Source of the DNA: Cliona cf. orientalis
Taxonomy: Eukaryota > Porifera > Demospongiae > Clionaida > Clionaidae
Assembly: GCA_963930775.1 (NCBI GenBank)
Contig: OZ005692.1
Span: 2,342,135 to 2,406,134 of the forward strand
Length of the DNA stretch: 64,000 nt
Reading direction: 5' to 3'
Each line of letters opens with the position of its first letter. The stretch's first letter is position 1. Below the pieces are notes generated by a model. That model saw only the letters and a list, made by a program, of their open reading frames with translations, did not search any database and was not told the DNA's origin. Below are positions 1 to 13,000 of this stretch, piece after piece. The translations under genes and the position numbers were made by a program.

Positions 1-82
1 TCCTGGAAATCACTTCTGAAAACAGTTAGCAGAGTGGACCAACCCCTGTTTGAGAAACTCGCTAGAGAGCATCAAGCTAAAG
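1..82 (+). other. First visible exon: end of a death-fold domain
   Basis: Positions 1-82 read openly in frame 1 (begins SWKSLLKTVS, ends KLAREHQAK plus one nt) and end at a GTGGGT donor. The SW-x-x-L-L ... LFEKLAREH pattern resembles the last helices of Death-family domains found at the N-terminus of NLRs. The single leftover nucleotide G is completed by AT at the start of the exon at 10591, which gives Asp. The rest of the domain is off-window, so the exact death-fold subtype cannot be told. Confidence 0.55.
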
Positions 83-3000
83 GTGGGTGTACAGCGACGC
101 ACAATGTTAACATACAGTTGGTACAACACAATGCACAACATACAGTTGGTATAGAATCGGCTTCCGTGCAGGTGTTGTACATGTATATACAGTAGCGGTC
201 AATAAAAATTAACGTTCCGTTGCGTCCGACAATCGTACCAATGGGCATACTGATTAGTCTTCACACCATTCTCATAAATGTTATCGCAAGCTCGCTTCCG
301 TTTTCTATCTCACAGCACGGCCCGCGCTGTTATTGAAATAAACGACCACGCCTACCCTACCGTTTGACGTTCAACGTTTGTTCACGTTCAGTTCTCTACG
401 CAACTGAGACGTGTGAAAAGATGGTTTTTTCAACGTACAAGAAGCAGCGAATTCTCTTTTTTGCTTTGAGAGGTCTGAAGAGTCCTGCTATAGCAAAAGA
501 ACTACAAAAGGAAGGATTGAAGTGTTTGAGGATCGATATTTACAAGTTTTTGAAATGACTGGTTCAATCCGAAGACGAGTAGGCTCTGGATGTCCATCAA
601 AGGTTACAGCAGAAATCAAAGAGATAGTTGAAAGACAAATGAGAACTGACGACGAAACTACTGCATACCAGCTTCATCACCTCCTGACGGACAAGGGCTA
701 CACCATCTCCCTTCGCACAATACTTCATTGTAGGACTGCTCTGGGATGGATATTTCACGGTAGCGTGTACTGCCAGCTAATACGAGAAGCTAACAAGGCC
801 AAGCGACTTGCTTGGGCCCAAGAACACCTCGATGATTCCTTCGAGGACGTCATCTGGACCGATGAGTGTACAGTGCAGATGGAGAGTTATCGAAGATTCA
901 CGCACAGGAAGCTTAGTGAAGCTCCTCGTCCAAAGCCAAGGTACATTTGTAAAAAATAATAAGTATATTTAATGTCACAATCATGGGATAATGTGGTGAT
1001 CATCTATTAACAGTACATGCTCACAAAACATAGAGACGTAGTTTATGCACAAACAGTATCCTGCCTGGGCAAAATTACCCATGAGTACCGTGCGCATGCG
1101 CGGATGGAAGCGGTTGCAGAGGCCACACCCCTCATAGCAACTAACTGTACGTGTGCAACGGCGATGTTCTTGCTCTGCTCGAATGTTGCTACCAGACTAC
1201 TGATAGGTGTGATAAACAACAGGCAACAGACCTCGCCTCTCACTTCGCTCGAGGCTTGGTGACTATCGCCGGTGCACGGCACTTTCGCACCAATTGTTCG
1301 ACAATGCATCTCTAGCTAGCTGTACGTAGCTACGGCCCGAGGCACTCGACTTGGTGCACACAGCCCTACAGTTTTGACCAATCCTGAGCCTTGTAGTGAA
1401 GACTTTCTCATAACAACTGGGCGCATCCAAGACGCGTATCCATGCCCTCATGTAATGACATGGAGTGTTTGATACCTTTTTCAGATGAACCACATGTGCA
1501 GCTGTTTGGTTGCACTGACTATCATAGCAGGAAAAGAGCACCACTTCAAGTCGGCCGTCGCCATCTGTAGAATAGGTAAGGGGTCGTCAGATCAAGTCAT
1601 CACAGTATAGTGGCCACCTATGATATAAATGATCAGTGGCTGCAGTAGACAGGGGGCTGCTTTAAAGCTAGGGAGGTAACTTTTTCTGAGCATGCTGAGC
1701 CCATAATAATAATAATATTATAGTAATTGAAGGGTTGAGAACCATAGTGGGCTAACCCCAAATTAAATGTGGGGAATTATCTAAAGAGCCCAAAAATGGA
1801 CTAAAAACCATACATTGTACTCTACCAAGTTATTGAAATTTTCAGAAATGTGAATTTTCTGCAGCTCATGAGACACATTTTGAACATATCTTCGAGATTG
1901 GGGGCTAATTCAACATTTGTGGGTTAGCCCCACTATGGTTCTCAGCTCATGCATATCAGCCCCTTGTATATAATATTAAAAGAACTGGAGATAATAATTA
2001 CTATTATTATGAAAACTTGTTTCCTCTGAGCATGCTGAGCCCATAATAATAATTATAGCTCATGCATATCAGCCCCTTGTATAATAATAATTATTAAAGA
2101 CAAGTATATGTTTAATCTCACAATCATGAGATAATGTGGCTAGCATGCATGATCATGTATTTAATAACAGTACATGCTCACAAACATAGCCCCATTAGTA
2201 CAGTGCACATGCGCAGAGGGAAACGGTTGCAGAGGCCACACCCCTCCAAGTAAGTGTGCAATGGCGACGTTCTCGCTCTGCTCGAACGTTGTTACCGGAC
2301 TACTGACAGGTATGACAAAGAACAGACCTTGCCTCTCGCTTCGCTCGAGGCTCTGTGGCTAGCGCCAGCGCCTGCTTAGCAAGCCGGCCTCTCGAAACGC
2401 GCGGCGCTTTCGCGCCGATCGTTCGATCAACAAAATGCGTCTCTAGCTGTAGCTATGGCCCAAGGCATTAAGGCCACTCTTCTTTGTGCACGCGGCCCTA
2501 CAGTTCTGACCAATCCTGTGTGGTGGCCGAGAGTGTCACTTTTTCGTGTACGGTTCCGCCTCCTGAATAGGAATTCGGGTCCAATTCCGGCTCCGAAATA
2601 GGACTGCGGGTCCGGTTCCGGCTCCGAAATACTACAGCGGTTCCGTTTCCGGCTCCGAAATCAGAACACGGATCCGTTCCCGGCTCCGAATATTACAGCG
2701 GTTCCGTTTCCGGCTCCAAAATCAGAACACGGATCCATTCCCAGCTCCGAAATAAGACAACGGTCCCGGTTCCGGCTCCGGCTCCGGCTCCGAAATCAGA
2801 ACACAGATCCGTTCCCTACATAGGTTTACGGTTCCGGAATGGTAACACGGATTCTGCTCTCTAAAGAGTACGTACAGACATCGTCCTTGTTTCATTGATG
2901 CCCCATCCCAGACAGCATAACATCTACAATTGCAAATCAGCACTACAGTTAGTTAGGTTGTCAACGCTGTGAGCATGGGTGGTATAGGTATTGGTACAGT

Positions 3001-4029
3001 CCCGTTTCCGAATATGTGCCGTTAGCGAGTCAGTGACTATATTATTTCACCTGTCATGCAAGGGCCAAATAGTCGCTATTGTAAAATACTGCTTGAAGCA
3101 ATGAAGGGAGCCTGCATGCATGAGCTTATCTCACTAATTTCTACTGTTCTTTTCTGACAGTATTGTTAGCGATTCCGGACGATCGACCTGTGGCAATAAA
3201 AGCAGCCATAACTTGGAAACAGATTTAGCTATGAACAGGAAACACAAACCATGAGTTAGCTGAGTGAATGGCCTTTCTCCTGAACCTTGAATCAAGCGAA
3301 TCGTGAATCAAGCGAATCGGTTGACCACACACTTGGCGATTTTGATTTTTAGCTCTATGGAAATTTGTATGCAAAAATCTATTTTAGTGCGTAACTCGAA
3401 CAAGCTTTATTCTTTCAACAGGAAACACCCAGCACTGAATAGGCCTCGTCGAGAGGAAGCTATCGACACCTTAACCGTATGAATTGCTATCGCTGCCACT
3501 TTGCGATATCAAGCCGAAAAATTGGGCGTCCGGAATCGCTAGTATTGTGTGCTCTTATATCATATTAAAATTATCAGCTATGGTAGAGGGATCGCACTTG
3601 GACGTATATACTGGTAGCATGATTGCGCGCCACACCCCCCAATCCAAGGGATTGAAGGGTGTGGCTCAACACGCATGCTCATAGCGTTCAGTTCAGGTAC
3701 GATTTAGGCTACTCCTGATTAGACTAATCATTAGTTATTTCCACCCGCGTCCTTTCCACAATTCCTAGATTATAGTGTATTAGTATAGATCTACCCGCTT
3801 TATCTCATTATCTAACAGTAGCTTTGGCATGCGTCGTTAGCACGTAGAGTGATAATGGCAACGAACTACCCACCCGCATGCCCCATGCAGGCTTTTTGAT
3901 GAAAGAGGAAAGAAAGAATCATAAATGACATTATTATTGGAGTTGCCTTAACTATAGCACAGATACTATGCTGTCCTGGACTGAAACAGGACCGAAAACT
4001 ATTTCGGGACCGTATCCGTGTTCTTATTT

Positions 4030-4068
<39 letters not shown>

Positions 4069-7000
4069 ACCCGCATTCCCATTCGGGAGCCGGAACCGGA
4101 CCCGAATCCCTAGTCAGGAGCCGGAACCGGATCCGTGTTCTTATTTCGGACCCGGAACCGCATTTGTATTTCGGAGCCGGGACCGTACATGAAAAACTGA
4201 CGCTCTCGGCCACCATAATCCTGAGCCTTGTAGTGCGGACTTTCTCTCCGCCCGCGCCGCGCGTTAATAGCAACCGGGCGCTTCCAAGACGCGTATCCAT
4301 GCCCTCATGTAATGACACGGACTATATAAGAAAATTGTCGCTCTGAAAAATATTTTTTGTTGTATATATATAATTACGTCCAGAGTCCCAATCAACAAAT
4401 CGCTTCGGCCGACCGATGAGGTAATTGTGATGAAATGATGATGAAATTGGGGTGAAGACTGCTTCAAATGTTTAGCGCGTATGAAAGGTTGTTGGGACCC
4501 AGAATTTGAATCTAGCGAAAAAGAGATCGTGGACTATCCGATGATACTATTATGGCGTTTCTCTCAGTTCACTTTCTCTAGCGAGCTCGCTTTCAGGGCA
4601 GGGGGATTTCCCTATTCAGTCGAGCACATGGCAGGTGAAGGTCAACCGGCTCAAGCCGCGCGCCCCAATATTGTACGCGTATACGGAGCATGCGCAGTTT
4701 GTCAATGTGTCCTAGTTCGAATTTATGGCGGCGTATTCATGAGGGACTCTGGACATAGTCTCTAAGTTTTTCATTACTTGCCCAGTAGAAATTTACTTTT
4801 TGTGGTTATTAGGTAATGATAACGTAATCTATGAGGTAATTGCCAGAAAACTCAGGGCCTACGTGGAGCCTTTCTGAGACTTGAAAATTGGTATATATCA
4901 TAGGCTCCAACCGTCCCTGAATATCCGGGACAGTCCCGGATTTTTACTAACTGTCCCGCGTCCCGAAAGGCTCTACTAAAATAGTATTATTGGGTGTGGT
5001 ATGGGTGGAGTTTTAATTAATGATGGGCGTATCTAGTGGGTGTGGTCTATGTCCCTAGAGTTGTTCAGGAAAAGTTGGAGCCTATGATATATGTAGAGTA
5101 TCTGATGCATGTATCCAGCGAATACATTACAAGCTGAGCGCCACTTTCTCTGCGAAGTACCGCCGGCCGAACTTCACGCGTTCTCTTGGCTGACATAATC
5201 CCGTGGATAAATAAAGCTAGCCTTGTGCTATATATAGCACGCACGCTGTGTGCCATGCATGCCGCGACTATCCTGATGTTCAGAAGCTGTCGAGTTCGTC
5301 TCCTGTGATTGAAAATTGTCAGTGTCGAGGTCGAGAGTTGGCCGCGGTCGACTCTCAGACTCCATCTCTGTGATTGAGGCGCCAGTATCAATGTGTATAC
5401 GCACTATATTGACGACCTTTTACCATATAAACCATTATGCATGCAGCTACTGGGCAAGTGGTCAAGTTTTCATAATATAATCAAGTCAGTACTACATTGT
5501 AGCTGTTATTGTACATGTACATTGTATCTTTGCATAGGCCTAAGCACCCAACTAAGGTCCACGTTTGGGAAGAGATTAGTAAGACGGGATATGGGGTGAA
5601 CAGGAGTGTGTATATTTGAAGGGATAATGAAAAAGGAACTGTTTGTAAGCATCTTGGATGGGACTCTGCTCCCCTTCATTGAGAATGTGTATCCAGAAGG
5701 TCACAAATTCATGATGGACAACGATCCTAAACATACTTCAGGCTATGCTGCTGACTGGATGAGAGAGAATGGTGTCAATAATATTATTGGTGGAAGAACC
5801 CGGCCGAGTCCCCTGACCTCAATCCAATTGAGAACCTGTGGCATAAGCTGAAGGAATATGTAAGGAGAGAAATCCTGAAGCCAAGATCAAAGGATGAGCT
5901 AATTCAAGGAATTGTCGAGTTTTTGGGAACAGTGGACACTGCCAAGTGCTTGAAGTACATGCCACCTCACTAAAGTCATTCCTAAAGTAATAGAGTTATA
6001 AGGAGCAGCCACAGGTTACTAGTATTATTATATTATGTGTGTATCAATCAAACTACATGTATTATCCCATAACAATTTAACCTCATTATTTTAAACAGGT
6101 GATGATAAAACACTTTAGCCTCATTATTTTAAACAGGTGATGATAAAACAATCTTAATGTGCATGGTAATACCGTAGAATCCCGCGATTACGCCCCCACT
6201 CGCGCATAAGCCCCCCCCCTCCATTTTTAGCTCAAGTTCCTGCATAGGTACTTTTGTCTCGCGTATAAGCCCCCCCCCCCCCCCCCCCCGACTGTAAAAT
6301 GGAGCCCATAAATCAACAAAAACAGTAGCTACAGCTAGCAAACTAGCTATTTGCATCATATTTTGCCTTAGGCCAAATAAAATTGAATATTAGTTTTTCA
6401 TCCCCGCCCGCCTCTAATTTTTCCTCCGCCTGACCACGTTTTAATTCATGAATATCATTAAAATTATCACTAAAAAATGCACAAGGCATTACATCATAGA
6501 CGCGCTACTTTTTTAATGAAATTCATGATGACATTTAATGATATTCATGACAAAAAATAAAATAAAAAGCCACCCTCCCGCCTGGGGAAATTCCTGAACA
6601 TAGGATGAGAAACTAATAATCAATTTTGCTTGGCCTTACTTTGTAGTTTTTATCGAGTTTTGCCCACCAAATAGCCAGAGAAAGTACAGAGATTGCGCGC
6701 CCACATGGCATTCGACAATCGGTAATGGTCGTCACACTGAAATGTAAGGATCCCGCGTATAAGCCCCCTCCCCACTTTTGCCCAATCCTAGCATGCACAA
6801 AGGGGGGGGGGGGGGGCGTAATCGCGGGATTCTACGGTATATACTACATCTGATTTAATGTGCACGGTAGTTTATGTGATGCTATACACTGCATGTACAC
6901 GTAACAGATTTTTGCTACAAGTACTTTCTTGAGCTAGACCTTAGCCTCTTGCACGCTTGTCCAATTGACTCTTCAGCACACTTCCACTGCTCTTCAAATT

Positions 7001-10000
7001 CGTATGGGGACTTCCAGTACTGGGGGAAGAGTGAAAGGATCTTACTCTTTAACTCATTCATCTCACGCTCAGGAAGCCGTGGAAGGTCTAGTTCTCCAGC
7101 CACAGTACATTGGACCATGACGGCCTCCCCAAAGTATGCTTCCTTGGCAAGCTTCTGTGCCAACGTTGGCAACTTGCTCTCGCAAAGAAGTTTGGGATTT
7201 TTTCCAATGGTAAGGGTGGCTGGGTGGGGGTCTTCTTGCTCTTCTTTCTCCGATAAGCCACAATGTCACCCATGCTTGAAGGTTGTAGCTGGCGGAATGG
7301 AGGGCGGCTGGGTTGATTTTGATCTTGGATAGATGGAGGCAATGGCTGCGGTGAAGAATGTGACTGAGCTGGTGGTACATGTCCTGGTGACGGGTTCACT
7401 TGTGGTACATGTCCTGATAGTGGGCGTGATGGTGGTAAACTTTCAGCTGGAAGCATTGGTAGTGGATGTTCTTGATGAGTATGGTGTGCCGGTCCACAAT
7501 CGGGATGTGCTTGTGGTCGACACCCTGGTTGAGGAGAGGGGTATACTGGGTGTGGTTGTGCTGCTGGTGGAAGCACAGGACACCGCACGGGTGAACTTCC
7601 AGGCACCGGAGGTGGATGAGCTGGTGGAGGATATGAATACTGGTGGCTGATCGAAGGAATAATCCTGTTCATCATTGAAACTGTAGCAGGATTGATTGTT
7701 CTCTAGCTTGACTAGCCTAGTCAAAACTTTATCTTGCTTTTGTAGAATTGATCTTTGTATCTCCAGCATGTGTACATGTCCTTCCTCCAACACAGTTACC
7801 CGGTCTAATAGTTCTTGTACTTCCATCTCTAGAGTCAGAGAGTCAACAGCTTCATGTGGTGGAGTAGGCTTAGTTGGCGACACAGAGATGCGGTACTTAA
7901 CACCAGCTGAAGACTGTGGCCCAGTTGGCTTTGGTGGTAAACATGCTTATGGTTGACTGTTGTCTGTAACTGGCTTTGGTGGTGAACTGCTATTGGGTGC
8001 CTGTGGTTGACTGTTCTCTGCATCATGAGCCACATTCTGGATAATCTTGCCTGAGAAGATCAACATAAAGGAAGTTAATGTCCTATTGTACACTACTTAT
8101 GTGCATGTACATGTACATGTAGGGTGTGCACTGACCTTCAGACTTCTGCTTCTTTTTTTGCCCCTTTACAGCAGAGCTGGTCTTACTCTCTTTAGAGCTG
8201 TATGACATTTACACAATTTTATCAGACACTATGATGTTATGCACAAATGGTGTACATGTACATGCATGTATTTTGTACATGTACGCATGTAACTACAGGT
8301 TATTGCAATGGTTACTGACCTTCTGTAACAAAGCCACGCGGTCTATCGATGCGGCAAGCAGGCAGATGGTAACTTTAGCTGACTTGGACTCACTTCTTAT
8401 TCAAAAAAACTCTCTCCCAATACATATTATGCATTTACACCTTATATACAAAATTAAGTATGATGTGGCACAAAATACTGTATATACTTCAGCAGTTTTC
8501 TGAGACATGACCAAGTACAAATAATAAGTGATACCTAGGACCTAGTACCTTAAATCACAAGTCAAAGTATAAGTGACCTAATACCTAATAAAGGATTGCA
8601 CAACAAACATATAAACAAGCAGCAAATGTCCGTTTATGGTAATCTTCCACACCTTCATCCTTCTTTTTTTCTGGGAGGCTTTCCTTCTTCCACTGTTTCT
8701 CCTCTTGGTCTCTTTTGAGCTGCATGATGGAAAGAATGGAGTTAGTACAACTAAGGAGAGAGGGGGGATAGAGAGGGGGAGGGGGGTAGAGAGAGAGAGA
8801 GAGGGAGAGAGAGGGGAGGGGGTTAGAGAGAGAGAGAGAGAGAGACCTTTTTCTTGCTTGTTTTTGTTTGATCACTTTCACACTGGCTCTTGGTGCATCT
8901 GAATCTTCAGCTGCCAATAGGTAAGAGCAGTTACATATATGTACATGCATGCATTGTGTACATATACATATGGATAGTACATGTACATATACCATGAACT
9001 CTGGTTATTAAGTGCACCCCGCTATTAAGCGCATGCACATTATTTATTAAGCGCATGCTCTCTTCTTGTCACAAGCTATTGTTTATTAAGCGCATGCACT
9101 TAATAGGCGTGGTGTTCTACGAACCTGACCTTGACCGGCTGGAAAGTGTGTGGACTGTCCAGATATCTTTGGAGAAATGATGGCCATGTCATGCAAGAAG
9201 ATTGTGTTTCAGATAAATCTCCAGCACTTGTCGTCTTGAGAGGCAGCTATAAACGCTAAAGCGCTCGATCAATCGAGCCAGCTAGCGCTAACATGAGCGG
9301 GCCTTGCATCTGTCACGTGCACAAACGTTTGTGGGCGTGGTTATGTGCCATATAAGCGCATATCCTTTATTAAGCGCATACTGTCGTTCCGTTTACCGCT
9401 ATAAGCGCATGCTTTTATTAACCAGAGTATACGATACGTGTGCATGCATAAACGTAGTATACATACACATGTACAGTAGTGTACATAATACGTACAGTGG
9501 TCTTGAGTTGTTTGTGAATGGGACTCTTCAGCTTCATCAGCACTTTCTAATTCTTTCCATCGTAGCTCTATCTCTGCTTTTATTCCAACAGCAGTTATAG
9601 TTCCTGAATAGAACTTTCCACCTTGCTTCACCTTAGCAATCGCTCCCACAATGGCTTCCTTGGGCTTGACAAGTTTGGATTCTAGCACCTCGCTATAGCA
9701 CTTCTTATCAGCCCAATACCGCAGACAGTGACGCTCTGGGGTGGGGTAGAAATCAATTCATGCCACGCCTACTATGATAATATCGCTTAAACTATAGTAC
9801 AGCTAATCGTTTTTAAGCCAAAATCTGCTGAATAAAACTAATGTACTTCATAATAGCACTTACTTTTTTGTGCCGTAGATCTTTGAGTTCCCTTCAAATA
9901 GCCATGACCGCGGCGATCAAGAAGCCCGTATACTGATTGGAGTCCACCGACTTCGAGTGTTGGCGTGGAGCTGGCTGCAATCTTGGTAGTTGTAGATCGA

Positions 10001-13000
10001 GAACTTCAGCTTGGCAGCCTTCGATATCGATGATTTACTGATCGTTTTAACCAACTGTGTCTTTTATGAACGTGCAAACGTCTCAACATGTGTCAAACGA
10101 TGACAACCTTTGCATCCAACGCCCTGTACCGTATATTATCTGCACGCGCACACACGTTCTCTTTCCGTTTTTTTAGATTGCTCGTTCCATTGCACTATCG
10201 TAGAACGGAAAATGATACGTTAACTTTTTATAGACCGCTACTGTAATCTGCCACTATACAAGTACATGTGTGTATATCAAATTACTCCCACCATATGTTC
10301 ACATTCCATTCTCTGGTGGACTCAATGGCCCTTGTTACAACATGTAGGGAAGGATATTATACTGCATGGATAGTAGAATTAATTACTAGCAGAAAACCGT
10401 AACGAATCCTCTTAAGTATATCTTATATTGCTTTCATATACATTGCATTTCCTGTTGTACTCGGCTAAAATTCGCAGACTTAGAGAAGATAAGCAAATTG
10501 GATGTTCAGTGTTATTAATGTGAAGCATCACATACATGTAGTACAACATGCTTTAATATTGTGCATGTGCATGTACTCTTTTACCATTAGATGACAAATT
10601 GGCCCCTGTGAGTGGACTGGCTGTGGAAAAGCCGGAGGATACAGCCTCTAATGCAGGTGCTAGATGTGATGCAAACAGTGCTATCAGCTCATCTCTGATA
10701 ACTGATGTAAGGCACAGTTAATTATGGTTAAGTACTCATCTGAATACCGGTATTAATTTTTTTAGAGTACTCAGTTACTCATAGCAGGCAAACGAGGGGG
10801 AGAAAAGTCAGAGGATACTGTTTCTAATGGTCATACTGGCTATGAAACCAGCAGTGCCGTCAGCGCATCAAGCTCATCCCAGATCACCAAGGTAATTATT
10901 GGTCAAGTATACTGCTTTCAATGATGAATTTCGTTAATGTTACAAACAATAATTATTATTAAAATTGGTACTTAGACGATATAAAATTGCACACCAGCTC
11001 ACTCACCTAACCCTTCCCTCCCTCCTCCCCCCCATACATTAATTATTATACATACACGTACACTTGGTGTAAACAGCAAGTTGCAATGGACATTGAAATT
11101 CCAGACCACATCCTCTCCCAAATCAGAAACAAGTACAGGAACATAAAACACGCTTACAAAAAGCAGTGTCCATGCCAGTTAAGGAACATAGCCAATTTAG
11201 AATTAGTCGAAAGTCAGCAGAATTTGTCCAGTCAATCCAGTAATGAAAGGGGCATCACTGGAAAATCGATCCGCCTTTCTTACAGTAGCCTTTTCAAGGG
11301 AGACCAGGATAGAAAGGAGGGTGGTAACATAAGGATTCTTATCGTAGGCCAAGCTGGCATTGGCAAAACTATTCTTTGTGCTTCGATCGCTGAGGACTGG
11401 GCAAATGGGAAGCTCTTTCAGAAATTTCTTATGGTATTTCTCCTTCCACTCAACCAGAAGGGTGTCACCTCAGCTCAAAGTCTTCAAGAGCTTTTCAAAA
11501 ATCTTGAATTTGATGGAGAAGTGTGCTCTACTGTAGCAATATACTTGATGGCTAACAAGAAAGAAAATATTCTTATGATTGCCGATGGATGGGATGAGCT
11601 TTCAGAATCCAGTAGCTCGAAAGAATCCTTCTTGTATCGCCTTCTCTTTGGTGGCCTTGTCCCCAGTTCATCTTTGACGATAGTAGTGACGTCTAAATCT
11701 GTTCCAACCACACAACAGTCCATCAGCCGATTCATTACAGTTAAAGGATTTAGTGAGGAAACAACTAAGTCCTATATCCAATGCAAATTTAGCAGCAATC
11801 CAGAGAAACTCAGCTCCATCATGACACAGTTAGAGAGTAGCCCCCTACTCGGAAGTGTATGCAGTGTGCCTATTAATATCTCTATGATATGTAGCTATTT
11901 TCAGTCATGTGATGACACACTTCCCAGTACTATGCCAGAGTTGTACGAGAAGCTTGCTTGGAACCTTGCTCAATTGAAAATTAATAGTACTAAAGGGTAT
12001 GAAAATATATTGATTCATAAATTATCAAATTATCAAGACCTCCCTAATGAATTACAACAGTCATGGTCGCATATGTGTCAGTTAGCTTTCGAAAAATGCC
12101 AAGCTGATTTTTCCCAAGCAATCACCTCCACTTATCTGTCAACAGAGTTGGAAACGTTTGGTCTGCTTAAGCCTGCAGCTGTTGGGAGCGACGAAGTGAT
12201 GTTTTCCTTTCTCTGTCCTGCTTTTAGATATTATCTTGCTGTTTCACATCTCACAACACAGCTCCAAAGTGAACAGTTAGAGGTGATAAAGAGCATGCAT
12301 CACATTAATCCCATGTTCTGTAGATTCTACTTGAGTGTGAGAAATCCAAGCTCTGACATTGTATCAGAAGTTGTTCAAAAGCTGCACAATTGCTGCAAAG
12401 ACATGTGCCTTCTTTCATTTGAATCTAGAAATGAAATTGTCGATCGAGAGGTAGCTAAATCACTGCGTGCTTCAGGTTCAACGATCATGCTTCATGCTAA
12501 GAATGCTTATGAGTGTGTGGCTATGGTGCACTTGCTGGAGAAGATAGAACAGCCAAGCAGTGTTGAGATCAACTTTAAAGATTGTAAGTTAAAAGCGAGG
12601 CAAATTCCAAAGTTAGCTAGTGTACTTGGCGATCGATCCAAGGTGATTCAAGTGAAGGGACTTGATCTTAGCGATAATGGGCTCAGTGATGCGATAATAG
12701 CTGATTTCTTCACAAGAGCTTCATCTGCCGTTGGTTTGTTGGAAAAATTGTTTCTTCGTAGCTGTGATATAGGAGAAGTAGGTCTCCGAGCAATTATTGA
12801 TGCATTAGCTAACTCTTCTTGTAAGAGTCTCATCCAGCTAGACCTCTCCTTTAACTCTCTATCGGTAGCATCTTTAGAGAGCTTTCAGAAACATATAGAC
12901 AAAGATGGTGTGAAAAAAATGGAAATCTTAATCTTGAAAGGATCACTTGCAGAAGATATTGACGTGAATTTCTTGAAATGCTTTGCCACATCTCTTTCAA

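Larger units (their letters stand above)
2519..4216. mobile_element. TIR element with two oppositely oriented minisatellite arms
   Basis: Ends are inverted: GTGGTGGCCGAGAGTG near 2521 and CTCGGCCACCA ending near 4214, with further pairing to the CGTGTACGGTTCC / GGGACCGTACATG blocks. AATCCTG flanks both sides (2512-2518 and 4217-4223), a 7-bp direct duplication. The split dispersed repeat on both sides (compare intact order at 1374-1450) shows that the element landed inside it. No transposase was seen inside. Confidence 0.65.
421..5973 (+). pseudogene. Tc1-type transposase, split by a 4.6 kb intron and frameshifted
   Basis: N-terminal helix-turn-helix part from ATG 421 (MVFSTYKKQR), a frameshift near 552-556, then DNA-binding and catalytic parts to 940 (TISLRTILHC, first catalytic Asp in VIWTDECT). 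A GT donor at 941 and a TTTGCATAG acceptor ending at 5537 join as PKPR-PKHPTKVHVW, restoring the expected transposase text. Exon 2 has the second Asp (MMDNDPKH) and, after another frame change near 5790, the third acidic position (SPDLNPIENLW), spacing typical of DD34E Tc1 elements. There is a further frame change near 5590. At least three breaks make it inactive. The intron 941-5537 is filled with other repeats. Confidence 0.85.
190..10243 (+). mobile_element. 10 kb Tc1/mariner-like element with nested insertions, inside a receptor-gene intron
   Basis: Left end at 190 begins CAGTAGCGGTCAATAAAAA; the right end at 10243, read on the other strand, begins CAGTAGCGGTCTATAAAAA. Both are flanked by TA (188-189 and 10244-10245), the Tc1/mariner target. 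Similarity of the inverted ends continues about 55 bp with small gaps, including CCAATGG further in. The element holds the transposase remnant (421-5973, plus strand) and a BEN-domain gene (about 6915-9735, minus strand), plus several smaller MITEs and a minisatellite element. Usual Tc1 elements are 1-2 kb, so this is unusually large. It occupies nearly all of the intron 83-10590 of the NLR-like gene. Confidence 0.8.

Noticed and set aside
3866-4318. Open frame rich in Gly-Ser and Pro-Glu repeats
   Set aside because: Produced by the GGAGCC minisatellite in any frame; no start context, domain or conservation.
7088-7675. Pro-rich 195-codon frame as an independent protein
   Set aside because: Probably the displaced Pro-rich linker of the BEN gene; its end overlaps the BEN domain in another frame, so it is not counted as a separate gene.
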